From contig NC_031467.1 in NCBI RefSeq assembly GCF_000006565.2, positions 1,576,613 to 1,640,612 on the forward strand: a DNA stretch of 64,000 nucleotides. The letters run 5' to 3'. This DNA is from Toxoplasma gondii ME49. Lineage: Eukaryota; Apicomplexa; Conoidasida; Eucoccidiorida; Sarcocystidae. The notes under the pieces were generated by a model that saw nothing but the letters and a program-made list of their open reading frames with translations, did no database searches and was not told the origin of the DNA. The position numbers were made by a program, and so were the translations under genes. This document shows positions 23,979 through 33,977 of this stretch, piece after piece (the stretch's first letter is position 1; each line of letters starts with the position of its first letter).

Positions 23979-26900
23979 GTCTTTGACCTCCCTCTCTGCC
24001 ACCAAAACGTAAGGCAAAAAAAAAGGAATACTCTAGCAATCGTTCTTTCCCAGCTGTCTCTCCCTCTCTCCATGGCTCCTGCCCCTCTGTCTCTATCTAC
24101 ACCTACATACACATACGCATACATACATATATATATGTATATATTTATTTATATACATATATGAATAAAACTGAGCAGACGTGTCTCGCTTTGCGCGTTG
24201 CTTCACTGGCTAAGTGGACTGTCGGACACAGTCCTCAAGTCACTTACCCCCGCAGCGCTTTCTCCAAACCGGTCAAGAAGGACAGCTTGCGGGGCGGCGG
24301 TGGCGCGCATAAGGAGTGTAGATACACTCCACGTCTGGTCCGCAGGGTCGGCGTCGGCGGCATTCCGGTTCCCGGCATTCGCTACTTGTTTCTCGAGTGC
24401 CTTCGCCGCGCGCTGGACCTCCAGAGCCTGGCCCGCGAGGACCACCCCGCCGACGGTGGAGACAGACGCGTTTGAAGGCACAGAGGCCGCGGCACAAGAC
24501 GGCACCGAATTATTGGCAAGAGAAAGAGAAAGCGAAGAAGAAGGAGAAGAGGGAAGAGGAGAAGGGAGAGAAGAGGGAAGAGGAGCAGGGAGAGGAAGAG
24601 GCGAGGGAGCGTTCGAGCTGAGGTGTAGGCCGCAGGGTCTTGCACGCTGGAGGAGCTGGACGCCAGTGGGGTGGAGAACAAGGGAGGAGAGGAAAGGGCC
24701 GATGGAACCGAGCACTTGGTCGTTTCGCAGGTGAGCTTCCGTCAAGGAAGAGAGGAGAAGAGGCACAAGTCCCAGCGAAGAGAGGGAAGAGAGACAGAGG
24801 GGGTCATCTGAGATCACCTCCGATAGCGAGGTCAGCAGAGAGGATACGCAGCCGAGGCCGAACCACTGAGGCAGAAGAATGATGTCTTTGCAGAGGGCTG
24901 TGAGTTGCGACGTCTCCGTAAAGAGGTCGAGAAACGCGGGAGGTTGTCGCGCGTTTCCCAGAGCGGCGGTATGGAGGCCCTGCCGCATAGTCATGACGTA
25001 GAAGTCCTTCAACAGCGCCTTCAACAGACATCTGCGAGTTTCCACCTCACATACAGACAGCCAGTAGCACGCGCGATCTTCGTCAGTCCCTCCTGCGGGA
25101 TATCTGGAGGCTTCGAGGATGTCGTTTTCCGCAGAATTCGCCACTTCCGCTGCGTCCTCTCTCTCAGTCATATCTGCATCCCCTTCTTCTCTCGCTCCTG
25201 AGGCTCCGGCTCTTCCCGGCCCACCTGCCTCGAGGGCCTCTTGGCCAGTCGCTGCCTCGCCCGCGGCTCCGTTCTTCGCGGGTCTCAGTTCTCGCTTCTT
25301 CGGACTCGGCTCAGGTCCATCGCAGATGCCAAATTGGACGCGCTGAACCAGGCAAGCGGCATCGTAGAGAATTCTCTCCTCGAAGCGCCTGGCGAGCTCG
25401 AGGTCCTGTTGAAGAAGGAGAATGACGGAGCTGCTACTGCTGTGCTGCTGCTGCTCCATGAGCGCCTCGATCGCGCGCACAGCGAAGAGCTGAACGGGAA
25501 TCACCAGGGGCTCCCGGTTTCGCAGAAAGCCGACAAGCGCCGCCAACAGACTCGGTTGGACAAACGCCGGAATTGTGTGGTTGTTCATCGCAATGATCGA
25601 CGCGTAGGCCGCCAGCAGGTGCAGCAGGGTCTGCATGCGGTCCATGTCGTCCTGAAGCTTCTGGACGCCTGTCTCCTGGAGGCGGCTGCGCCAGTCTCTT
25701 AGCCGCCGCTCCGCCTCCGGTTCCCCTAACACTGTGTACACAATGCGCCCTGCCTGGGGCTCTTCTCCCGACTTTCTCGCCTCCTCAGAGTCCTCAACCT
25801 CGTCGCGTTTCTCTTCCTTCCCAGACGCGTTCCCCATCTCCGCATCGCCGCCCTCCGCCGTCGCCGTCGCTGTCTGTGTTTCTTCCTGACTCGCTGTTGC
25901 CCTTCCGGGGTCTCCGGCCTCCTCCATCGTCACGTCTTGGGGGCAGGACTCTTTGTCTACGTGAGCGTCCTCCGCGTTGTCTCTCCCTCGCTCTTCCTCG
26001 CCCGTCAGGACGTCGCCGCCGGCCCCGGCGCCAGGCTGGAGGGCGGGGGAGAGGAACGGCAGGAACTCGCGCTTCACGCGAAGGGGCTGCGAGGCCCAGG
26101 GGTGGCGAAGCAGGCGCCGCAGAATCGAGAGGAAGAGGCCGTGGGGAGAGAACAAGCCGAGGGTCGGAGCGAGTTGCTTGTAGAAGTTTCGCTCTTCCAG
26201 GAGGACGGAAAGGAGATCGGCGCAAAGCAGCATGGTGCGCGGCGTCAGTTTCTGATGGTGTTTCAGGAGACGCAGAAAGTCGATGAAGAAGAACGGGTGG
26301 GAAGCGACGAAGGAGGAGAACAGCGTCGGATTGACCACGAGGAGACACGATAGCGAGGAGAGCTGCATGTTGAGCAGTTCGCGGCGATACGACGCGCTCT
26401 GCAGGCCATGAAGCAGCCGGATTTTGTGCCGCAGCGCCGTGAAATGCTGAGGCGGAATCCCGTACTTCTTTACCACGCTGTCAAACAGCGCCTCCAACGC
26501 CCCAGTGTCCTTGCTCGCACGCCGCCCTAAAGCACTCGCCTCGGCCCCCCCGTCTTCCGGTGAAGCCTCAGGCAACATCAGTTCCACGCAGGGGATGCGA
26601 ACGGTCTTTACGCGCGGCGCGCTGTACTCGTCCTTCTTCGCAGACGCGGCGGCGGCCTCCCTGCTCGGCTCTGGCTTCTTCGGAACCGTCTCGTGACTTT
26701 CTCCCTCCCTTCCGGCGAGGCCGGAGAGGTGCGGAGACACTTCGGCTGGGGTCACGAGGGGCGAGCCGGTGGGCGTCCCCGCCCCCGCGGAAGTGACGAT
26801 GATCTGGAACTCAGCGAATCCCTCAAAGTCGAGGGGAAACCGCTCTGCGAGATAAAACGTCAAAGGATCCACGCGCCGCGGCGAAACAGAAAACTCATCT

Positions 26901-27706
26901 GTCTCCGCTCTACTCTCGCCAGGGAGCCTCGGCTCCTCGCCCCTCTGGAGCCGCCGCGAGGACCCGCGCCCTACAGCGGCCTCGCGGTCTCGCTCGCGGT
27001 CTCGCCGTTGCCCTGGGCCCCGTGCCGCAGGGTCACCGGACCCCACAGGTGTCTCCGTGGGCGAGGAGTCTCCGCTGTCGTAGAGGAGGCCCGGAAGCTG
27101 AATGCGGGAGCGGTCTGGTTGGCGCGTGAGGACGAAGGCGTCGTAGGCGACGGGGGATTCGCAGAGCAGCGGGAGGCGCGCCGTCAACTCTGGACACTCG
27201 CGAGGCAAGCCGGTGCGTCGGTTTCGCTTCACGAAGCCGTAGCAAACTGCCAAGACCTGGACAGCGCTGCATACAATGGGCAAGTAGAACGCGTCCACGA
27301 GGCTCGTCACGACGTCGACTGAGCTGTACAGACACTTGGAGGAGCAGTTCTCTAGGACGATACAGGAGGTTTCCAAAACCGCGAGAACCAGCTCGTCGGA
27401 CGGCACGAAGGCTTTGGGGGAGTCTCCATGGGGCGTAGGCGACGCGTTCTTCTCTTCACTGGCGGCGAGCAGACCCTTATGTCGCGCGTACGCGACCATG
27501 AGGTCGTCGAAGCGATTCAGCGCAGGCGCCCAGGCCGTCACGTCGCCCTGCTTCTCCCACATCCAGCCCCGAAACGGCTGCAGATGGTGCAGGAGCTCTT
27601 CGTCCGGGCACGAGGAGAGAACCTCGATCAGCTGCCGCTGCGTCTCCGGAAGCGAAGACACCGCGAGCTGGAAGTTGTCGCTCAAGCTCAACGGAATCTT
27701 CCCCAT
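1..27706 (-). CDS. Giant HECT E3 ubiquitin ligase, HUWE1/Tom1/UPL1 class (3' end beyond left edge)
   Basis: E3 ligase that accepts ubiquitin from an E2 on a HECT cysteine and passes it to substrates. Exons read from the right: 24248-27706, 21693-22844, 20738-21217, 19911-20449, 18690-19452, 16531-18187, 14078-16389, 8854-13398, 2453-8386, <1-2165. All nine junctions keep frame. About 7,670 codons are in the window, and the catalytic part of HECT lies outside it. In order: an N-terminal helical region like UPL1/HUWE1 (DUF908, with LVLAVLETSCIVLENCSSK, then DUF913), a UBA domain near residue 2190, a long Asp/Glu tract near 4720-4910, three ubiquitin-binding (UBM/DUF4414) motifs near 5710-5930, and the first HECT helix at the left edge. 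The start is the first ATG of the frame (CAAACATGGGG; protein begins MGKIPLSL). Family assignment is firm. Orthology to one named human or yeast member is inferred, and further in-frame introns in the low-complexity exons are possible. Confidence 0.94.
5500..6155 (-). other. Triple ubiquitin-binding motif (UBM, DUF4414) block of the HECT ligase
   Basis: Three spaced copies of the UBM pattern are visible in exon 9: MDPSFLEALPEDLREEI, then REYLSALPSALRQQVI, then a double unit with TFLATLDPALRQEVLL and DFLRTLPTEIMAEASLLRER. The Leu-Pro core and the following acidic/Arg-Glu residues are kept in the first and third units. The second has Ser-Ala after the Leu-Pro. The same three-step block sits at the equivalent place, upstream of HECT, in HUWE1 and Tom1. 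In that family it binds ubiquitin non-covalently. Confidence 0.88.
6176..6292 (-). other. Poly-serine tract just upstream of the UBM block
   Basis: The minus strand encodes about 35 residues that are nearly all Ser with a few Ala and Pro, ending in PEEGGG. On the + strand it appears as a gaagaagaag-type purine repeat. It is low-complexity spacer with no predicted fold, and being trinucleotide-based it is likely to vary in length between strains (inference). Confidence 0.85.
8020..8098 (-). other. Short poly-Asp/Glu tract in exon 9 of the HECT ligase
   Basis: About 25 consecutive codons are nearly all Asp or Glu (a run of eight or so Asp, then a mixed Asp/Glu run ending in DADDLR). It is a second, smaller acidic stretch than the one in exon 8. 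On the + strand it reads as tcgtcatcg-type repeats. Confidence 0.85.
8387..8853 (-). other. GC-AG intron of the HECT ligase
   Basis: Exon 8 runs into a stop at 8842-8844. The only junction that keeps frame with the acceptor TCCGTCAG at 8387 joins GATGAG to ATTTCCTCG, which means a donor GCAAGT at 8853-8848. GCAAGT is the usual form of the rare GC donor. The nearby GT (8849-8848) gives the wrong phase. Phase 0 on both sides. Confidence 0.7.
9030..9600 (-). other. Long acidic domain of the HECT ligase
   Basis: Roughly 190 residues near the end of exon 8, mostly Asp and Glu, including EEDEEDEDDEDEEDDIEQ and several similar runs. They are preceded by a basic stretch rich in Arg (ARRRRERARRVRRASEM). 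HUWE1 and Tom1 carry an acidic region in the same relative place, between the helical repeats and the UBM block. On the + strand it yields long spurious poly-Ser frames. Confidence 0.88.
13748..13819 (-). repeat. Near-identical 19-nt direct repeat in an intron of the HECT ligase
   Basis: CGTCTCTCCACCTACTTCC at 13748-13766 and CGTCTCTCCAACTACTTCC at 13801-13819 differ at one base. They sit in the intron 13399-14077. On the transcript strand the core reads TGGAGAGACG and includes AGAGACG, which fits the WGAGACG heptamer described as a Toxoplasma promoter element. Function here is unknown. Confidence 0.7.
16390..16530 (-). other. 141-nt in-frame intron of the HECT ligase
   Basis: The coding frame stays open through this segment, but it has a strong donor (GGCG|GTGAGTGTAG, donor at 16530) and a strong acceptor (GTGCGTTGCAG, ending at 16390). 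Phase is 1 on both sides. The 47 codons inside read as intron-like material with a Cys/Val-rich end (LCGLCVCVCVA). Splicing joins ...KSATG to DDLEGAPLSAAAL. Confidence 0.72.
17915..18028 (-). other. UBA domain of the HECT ligase
   Basis: Residues near 2185-2222 read MVEQLTEMGFGESSAQRA, then VDATNGRSIELAMEWLFERQ. This is the three-helix ubiquitin-associated fold, with the M-G-F loop and the A-x-x-W-L-F third helix intact. HUWE1 and UPL1/2 carry a UBA in the same position, after the DUF908/DUF913 region. It binds ubiquitin. Confidence 0.93.
19609..19719. repeat. Compound (TA)n microsatellite in the intron between exons 5 and 4
   Basis: Two long TA runs (about 19609-19638 and 19682-19719) are separated by ATTAGATATA-type degenerate units. 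It lies within the HECT gene intron 19453-19910. Confidence 0.95.
21536..21572 (-). repeat. 15-nt direct repeat with paired AGAGACG cores in another intron
   Basis: CGTCTCTCCACCCCA occurs at 21536-21550 and again at 21558-21572, inside the intron 21218-21692. The transcript-strand reading is TGGGGTGGAGAGACG. It shares the ten-base core TGGAGAGACG with the pair at 13748 and 13801. The surrounding 200 bases are strongly purine-rich on the transcript strand. Confidence 0.7.
22592..22844 (-). other. DUF913 helical segment of the HECT ligase
   Basis: Exon 2 opens with a segment containing ADRLANVGKLLGTFLQN and CFIAKGGVSLLLSLCS, then HPLVVTLRYVASASFSLPH. The family signature here is a leaking-free armadillo-like stretch with N-x-G-K-x-L-E/G-x-F-x-x-N and a G-G-hydrophobic turn, as in Tom1/HUWE1/UPL1. 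The acceptor that opens the exon is CTCTCACGCAG, ending at 22845. Confidence 0.85.
23922..23975. repeat. (TA)n microsatellite in the first intron of the HECT ligase
   Basis: A run of TA/CATA units, longest uninterrupted stretch about 30 bases, lies inside the intron 22845-24247. Confidence 0.95.
24098..24162. repeat. Degenerate TA/CA-rich simple repeat in the same intron
   Basis: Mixed ACATAC, ATATAT and ATTTAT units lie about 80 bases from the 5' donor of the first HECT-gene intron. Confidence 0.85.
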
Positions 27707-30700
27707 GTTTGCTGCGCGAAACAAGGTGAAGTCAAGCAGCAGGCGAAACGGCCGGTTCCTCAATCTCTCAGCCTCCCACTGGGCTCCTCCGGTGTGATGC
27801 AGAGGTTGCCAGGCTGCCTCTCCGCCGAGTTCTGAAGAAAAGTGTCTCCTCTTGGAAAAGAGAAAAGAAAAACTGGCCCGCGGCCGGCCTTTTTCCAGGT
27901 CGCACACAAGGCCCCAGAGATAAACCTACCGAAAATCTTGGCAGAAGGCGCGCCGCTCTCCGGCAAACTTTCACTCGCACCTGAGAATCTGCCCGTCTCC
28001 GAAGGTGAATTTGTACAGCTACACAGCCAGGGAGGCAACAGAGGGTGAAATAGAGAGGGAGGGAAGGGAAGCGGCACGGGAGGCAAGCTGAGAGGGAGAG
28101 ACTGGAGACAGAGGGAACACAGGAAGAGCGCCTCGACAGAAACTCTCGCCTAGTCCAGAGTAGGCGGTCTGTGGCCTCGCGAACGGTCAGAGCGAACAGC
28201 GAGAGACCAGAAGGAAGCTCTTCACATGGAATAGATTCAGAGGAACTCCATGTCTCCACGATAGACGGTAAATTCATATATAGCTGCTACAATATCGCTC
28301 CAGGAGACAAGACAAAGTAGCGAGCGAGACGGAGACGAGGAAAAACAATAGAGCGCCCTGGTCTTTTGGGTGCTCGCAGCTCACAGTTGACGAGGTGAGC
28401 AGCGGGGAAGTGGAAAACCGACGTTCAGCTTGTCAGAAGCGAAAATCAGGCACGAGTCGAAGGAAGGACGAAAACAATGCCGTAAAAAACGGGAACTTCA
28501 CGACGCTGGGGGAACAGGCAGCAGCGGAAGGAAAGGAGGAAAACAGAAACGAGGGCGTCGAAAGCAGGACACCAGAGGTCGGGAGGCCGAACGAAAAACC
28601 GCAAAATCCGCGGCAGATGTCAGCACATCACGGAGAAGGGCACGCAATCTCGTATAGGACATGCAAGATAACGAACAGAGAGGGCCGAAACGGCGTGATG
28701 GTAAGAGCCAGATGTGTGTGAGTGAAGAGACGGAACTTAGGGGGCGGAAAGGAGAGGCCGTCCGCCTGGCAGATCCGTGGCGTTTGCAAGAGGAGCGGAG
28801 CAGCTCGAAAAAAAGGGCGCTCGCCTTCAACAAAAAAGGGGTCGCTTTACTGGAAGACGAAACGGCCGCTGCAACGGGGACACTGTGCTTCCCGAAACCG
28901 AAAAAGCAAAGAAGGGAGAGGAGCGGGCGGCCTCCGCGAAAGACAAACGGCTGAGAAAAGCGAGAATCGAGAGAAAAATGGAAGATCGAACTGCGTGCCG
29001 CATGCCGGAGGGTGTGGAAACGATCGTTGGCCGTTCGCGTGCCTGAATCCAGAACGGCAATGCGCGGACGCACTGTGTCCCGTTTTTCAAGCGTTCCTTC
29101 GCCTCCCTCAGCTCATTCCCTGCCTGCTCAGTCAATTGCTTTGTGACTGAAAACAGAAAACTGGCGCGGTTTCTCTATGAATGCTGTGTCGGCGCCTTTC
29201 CGCCAGTCAGCCAGTCCAGAACGAGTTGCGCCGAGCCGTACAGACACCTCGCCGACGGTCGAACAACGCGAGAAACGCTTGACCGTTGATTGCCAGTCCC
29301 TCGTTTTCTGCCCGAGAAACGGAGGGTGTTCCAGAACGGTTCTCTCCCGACGGCTGCCCACAAAGGGGCGCCTGGGAAAAGGCGGAAAGGAGCACTTGGG
29401 TGAACTGAAGACGGCAGAAAAACGGAAACGGCTTGGAGAAACAGAAAGGAATCCCCCGGTCGATGCTCGAAACGGGAGGCAGCGGTATCGGAAGAAATGT
29501 TCGTCGACACTGGCCCCTTCCTACTCGAATTCGCGGTTTGAGCAGAAAGAGAAGAAACAACAAGCACAAGACGAGGACACGTGTCGGTTTCGCGGACAGA
29601 GAGGGAAACTTTTCCTGGAAACGCAAGTCGGGCCCCCTTTGCCTTGAACGGGACGAGGGGAGACGCAACGGAAGCGCATATCAGCAACGACACGGAAAAA
29701 GGAGAAAGTCAACGAAACATAAAACATTAACGGGAGGAAGCAAGGAACACTGGTTTCCAAACAAATCGCTGCACGTTTCTCGTAAGCACACCCTCAGTGC
29801 ATGGCACTGTTTCACGCGATCCAATACACGGAGAGTCGAAAAATGGGCAGCTCCCTTTCCACGTTTTTCGCGGGCGCTCAACGCCTTATCCCTTCTCTCG
29901 CTCCTCTAGCGAAAACTGCGCGCGTTTTACGCGACAGTCTGCAAAAATGCGCCTCCCCTCGTGAACTCAAGCTGAGAACGTCTCGACGCTCGCCGGGCTC
30001 TCTCGAGAAAAGCCTTTTCTTTGAAGTACGAAGAACGCGTTGGTCTTACCGGTCTTTTGAGAGTCCACACAGTCGACACATCTCAAACACGCAGCTACGC
30101 CCGGCCCGCCTCCATTTACTCATGCGTGGCGCCTTCCTCATGTCGCAAAAACGCGAGACACAGCCTTTCTCGCTCGTCTCGTTTTCCGTTCAATAGCCGA
30201 CCCCACTCGAGAAACAAGTCCGCGAATGACGCCGGCGAGATCTTATTTGTAGTCCAGGATAATAGCGAAAACGCTGTCTGTAGTGTCTCGCTGTTTTAAA
30301 CTCCTGTGTCAGCTTGAAAATGCCGCCCGTACACTGTCGGCGGCGTTGTTACAAACGCCTGCTTTTGTGTGTTCATCAGCGAGGGTGTACTTCTCAGCTG
30401 AAACAGCGCTGCGACCTTTCCTGTACGAGACAAACTGCAGAGTCGCCAGTGCAGGAATTGGGCTTTTTTCTAGTCCATTTACCGGGTGGAAAAACCGATA
30501 TTCAGAGACACACCAGCGCTGTCTTCTATACTGTAGGCGCCCAACCGCACTGCAAATGCTGTCCAGTGGGAAGAGGCCGGCGGGAGGAGGTGCATGTCGT
30601 CCATCGGGGAAACAGACACACAGCTAGGAGTTTGACGCTCGCCACACCGTCGCTACCTTCGTTTTTTTCGAATCAAGTCTCCTCTAATGCTCGGACGTTT

Positions 30701-32351
30701 CGTGAACCGTTACCTTTGTTGACGACAAAGATACGGTCGCGGAAAAAGGGTTTGAAGTTTGCTGACCGGGTGAGTGGGCAAGCACGGTATACAGCGACAG
30801 CGCTTTTGAACCCCCAGGAGGGCTCATGAAGTTTCCTGTCGCGAAAGGAAAGCGGACTGCAGGGACTGAAGTGACGCACCACACTGAAGCTGATAATTCC
30901 TAAAATCTTTTCTGCGGCAGTGTGGCTAGAGAGTGAACGGTACACTAGTTCGCAAGATGCAGTTTTCACATCGCGCTGGGGCATTCTTTTATAGTCTGGA
31001 ACACTGGTGGTGGCTTTTCACGAATCAACACGACGTTTTCGGAACTGCTTCATACAAAATTTCGGATGTTTTCGGAGAAGAAATGTGATGTGCGAAAAAG
31101 GTCTATAACCGAGCGGGAAAAGGGAGTGCTGGGTTTTCAGTGCATCGAAGATTGGTGGTTTGATTAGCTTCCTTTCTTCATCCCCTCCACCATGCACAGT
31201 CCCCCGCACGTTTTTGGTGGGGGGGCGGGGGTTGAGAAGATAAGATTTGTTTTCCTGGAGCTACGGGTCTAACAGTAATGACAACCCCGACAAAAGGGAA
31301 CAACAGTTCACATCCTTGTCCGCGTCCGTCTAAACAGCGGCGTGCATGGTCAAGTAGGAATGACTGTCCAGTTCGCAAGAGGAAGCCTTTTAGGCATGGA
31401 ATCAATTGAAAACAGTTTCTGCACGGTTTTAGTAACAATGCGTTATTCCCTCTAACGACTGAGAACTGAACAATACGTCCTCCACTGGCATCATGAAGCT
31501 GATCGGCTCCTGGCGGAGCGCATCTTTCCAGCACGCCAGTACAGTTTACCGAGAAACACTGTTCAGAACTGACTCATTCTTAAGTCTGAACTGCAGAAAC
31601 GCCAACTTTGTTGGTGGCGAAGAAGGCGGCTACGTATGCAGTGTGTAGTTCGCGGTGCTGAGAGGTGTCAGTGCAACGCCTTGATAAAAAAAAGCAGCGC
31701 AAGTACGCTCAGGAAGCTGTAACTCGAACAACTAAGGTAATGCTTTAAGAGCTCCCGATTGCTTTTTGAAAAGCCTTATTGAGAATTTGCGTTCGCATTA
31801 GACGGTGCACACCGGTGAACAGCCATACACTTGTGTCTATGTTTAGAGCTGCATGCGTGACCTTGAGCCGCGGCACAGGCTTCCACCTACCTATGTGTGT
31901 GCGATGACTTGACGTGACATGGAGAAGGATTCCAGATTACCCTGCTTCTCTGTATGACGTTAATGCATGGAGTTCAGTTCGTTCCATTTTTGTTGACGAG
32001 AGTTTTAGCCCCTATGCAGGCATGTAGTGAAAAAGTTCATGTTCTCAGATGCGAGGATTATATCTATTGTGGGTGCTCATGCAGTGGCTGCGAAGCGCAA
32101 AGGTGGCTGGAAAGGCCGTGGAGAAAAATCAAGTCCAGTACGGCTCAGAAACGCACCTGGCATCTCCACATCAGGAACCGCTGTGTGACTTTACCACTGA
32201 AAAACTGAAAAAAGTTTGCACCTGCACGTTTCGAACAACAGTTCACTCTCCTCCCACATAATTCGCTGCACAGTCTTCCGCGTTCTCCGAATGTTGCAGA
32301 ACTGTCCTTGTTACCCCCGCAACTCAGTAACACATTCCGTTCCTACAGTTC
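27707..32351. other. Gene-free spacer between the HECT ligase and COQ5
   Basis: I find no convincing gene in these 4.6 kb. The frames on both strands are short, lack a clear family, and show no exon pairs with matching splice phases. Since the HECT gene reads leftward from 27706, the right-adjacent 1-2 kb probably hold its promoter and 5' leader, which could include a non-coding first exon. The last few hundred bases before 32352 would be the 3' untranslated region of COQ5. Base composition falls visibly from about 30.2 kb rightward. Confidence 0.6.
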
Positions 32352-33977
32352 CTACAGGTTTCCTAACTTGAACCCTGAGTGTATGGCAACGGTCCCGAAG
32401 GTAAGATTCGAGAAGGCAACATGGTGGAAGCCTGCGTCAGCCATCATGGCTGCGAATTCTTCTTGGGGTGGAAATTTCCTAATGCTCTCCACTAGGTACT
32501 GATACGCGTCACGATCCCCCGCGACGAGGCTTCCCATCAGAGGGAGCGCATTGAACGAGAAAATGTCATAAAGGGCAGCCAGTGTGGGATTTTCGACGCG
32601 GCTGAACTCTAGACAGAGAAACCTGCCTCCTGGTCGGAGAACGCGGGCGGCTTCCCTCAAGCCTTTCTTCACATCCGTGAAATTTCGAATGCCGAAAGCA
32701 ATCGTCACGACGTCAAAGCTCTCGTCACCAAAGGGCAGCTGCTCCCCATTGCCGCACACCCACTGCAGCAGCAAGGGAGTGTCGCCGCTGTCTGCCCCGT
32801 AGCCCCTCTCGCTTTCGGCGCCAGTCCTCTTTCCGTCAAACCCTCCTAGCTGTGTTCTTTCCGTCGCTTCTTGAAGTCTCTGCTTCGCGAGTTGCGTCTC
32901 CACTTCCTGGTGCGAGTGGACAATTGGCCATACGGGAAGGCCGCGCTCGATGGCTCGTTGCTGTCCCACCCGAAGCATGTCTGCGTTGATGTCACACACG
33001 GTCACGTCTACTCCAGCAAAGGCAGCTGGGCTCGTCTGAACCTCCGTACGCATTCCACCCGCATTCGAATGCCCTTGAAAATCTTTCTCCAACGCACTCG
33101 TACACGCCTGTCGCTTGCGGCGAATCGCCTGCTGTTGCTTCCACTGAGCCTCGGCCTTCTCGACGAAACGAAAAGCAATGTCCCCTGTTCCGCCGGCTAA
33201 ATCGAGGATTCGAAAGCGTCTGGAGTCCGCTCCCCCTGCAGAAGGCGACGCGACAGGCAGTAAAGCAGGAAACTGCACGAGGTCCACGAATGCGTCCTTC
33301 CAGCACCGGTGCAGGCCCATGCTCATTAAATCGTTCATCAAGTCATACCGCTCCGCGACAGACGAAAACACGGAAGCGACCATTTGCTGTTTTTGCGCCT
33401 TCGGCACCTGCCGATAACCGAAAGACACAGTCGAACCAGCTGTCTGCCTGGCGTCTGCACCCGTAGTGGAATGATGCGAGGGCGAGTGCTGAGAATGCTG
33501 CAGGCGAGCGGAGAGGTGCCGAGACAGCATGGACGCCGAGGCGGTCAAAGGCGGACAGCGACGCTCGAATATCACAGGGGAACTGGACACTGTACAGCGA
33601 TTGTTTCGGAGGGAAGAAAAAGAAGAAAAGGCCTGTCTTTGCGGCGAGAACGGACAGTTTGTTGGGGACTCTGACGAATGTGGGTAGGCGCCGGGCTCGC
33701 GAGTCTTTGAATCTGCAGGCGTGGACACCCTCTTTCCCGAAAAAAACAGCCTTTCGGTCGAAGAACTTGCAGAGGGACCCCCAGGAAGGTCACTAACAAA
33801 CCGAGGAAAAACCCGCAAGGAAGTCTGTCTAGTCGTCACCTCGTAGGACTGGCTGCAAAGCATCGCGGAAGTCAAAGTCGGCCGCACATTCCCACTCTTT
33901 GCCAGTGACAATGGACGGAATCCTCTTGAGAGCGTCGCCCCCCCGCAACGCGCACAAGGAACCGCGAAAGATCTCAT
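32352..33977 (-). CDS. COQ5: COQ5/UbiE-type 2-polyprenyl-6-methoxy-1,4-benzoquinol methyltransferase, mitochondrial
   Basis: Transfers a methyl group from S-adenosylmethionine to the quinol ring during ubiquinone synthesis, on the matrix side of the inner mitochondrial membrane in the COQ complex. Single exon, 541 codons, ATG at 33977. The family core starts near residue 186 (FGYRQVP). YDLMNDLMSMGLHRCWK is at 210-226, the SAM-binding motif ILDLAGGTGD at 257-266, VTVCDINADML at 325-335, the UbiE signature VTIAFGIRNFTD at 424-435, and RVLRPGGRFLCLEFSRV at 445-461. The first 185 residues are Ser/Arg-rich without acidic runs at the start, fitting a long mitochondrial presequence. Two inserts, near 270-320 and 352-400, make it about twice the length of bacterial UbiE. 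In bacteria UbiE also serves menaquinone synthesis; here the ubiquinone role is inferred from the eukaryotic context. Confidence 0.95.
   Translation of the reverse strand: MRSFAVPCARCGGATLSRGFRPLSLAKSGNVRPTLTSAMLCSQSYEVTTRQTSLRVFPRFVSDLPGGPSASSSTERLFFSGKRVSTPADSKTREPGAYPHSSESPTNCPFSPQRQAFSSFSSLRNNRCTVSSSPVIFERRCPPLTASASMLSRHLSARLQHSQHSPSHHSTTGADARQTAGSTVSFGYRQVPKAQKQQMVASVFSSVAERYDLMNDLMSMGLHRCWKDAFVDLVQFPALLPVASPSAGGADSRRFRILDLAGGTGDIAFRFVEKAEAQWKQQQAIRRKRQACTSALEKDFQGHSNAGGMRTEVQTSPAAFAGVDVTVCDINADMLRVGQQRAIERGLPVWPIVHSHQEVETQLAKQRLQEATERTQLGGFDGKRTGAESERGYGADSGDTPLLLQWVCGNGEQLPFGDESFDVVTIAFGIRNFTDVKKGLREAARVLRPGGRFLCLEFSRVENPTLAALYDIFSFNALPLMGSLVAGDRDAYQYLVESIRKFPPQEEFAAMMADAGFHHVAFSNLTFGTVAIHSGFKLGNL

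Noticed and set aside
27707..27907. Extension of the HECT ligase upstream of MGKIPLSL
   Set aside because: The frame is open, but its first codon at 27907 is GTG and there is no ATG before 27706. The ATG at 27706 has a good context and aligns with the family start.
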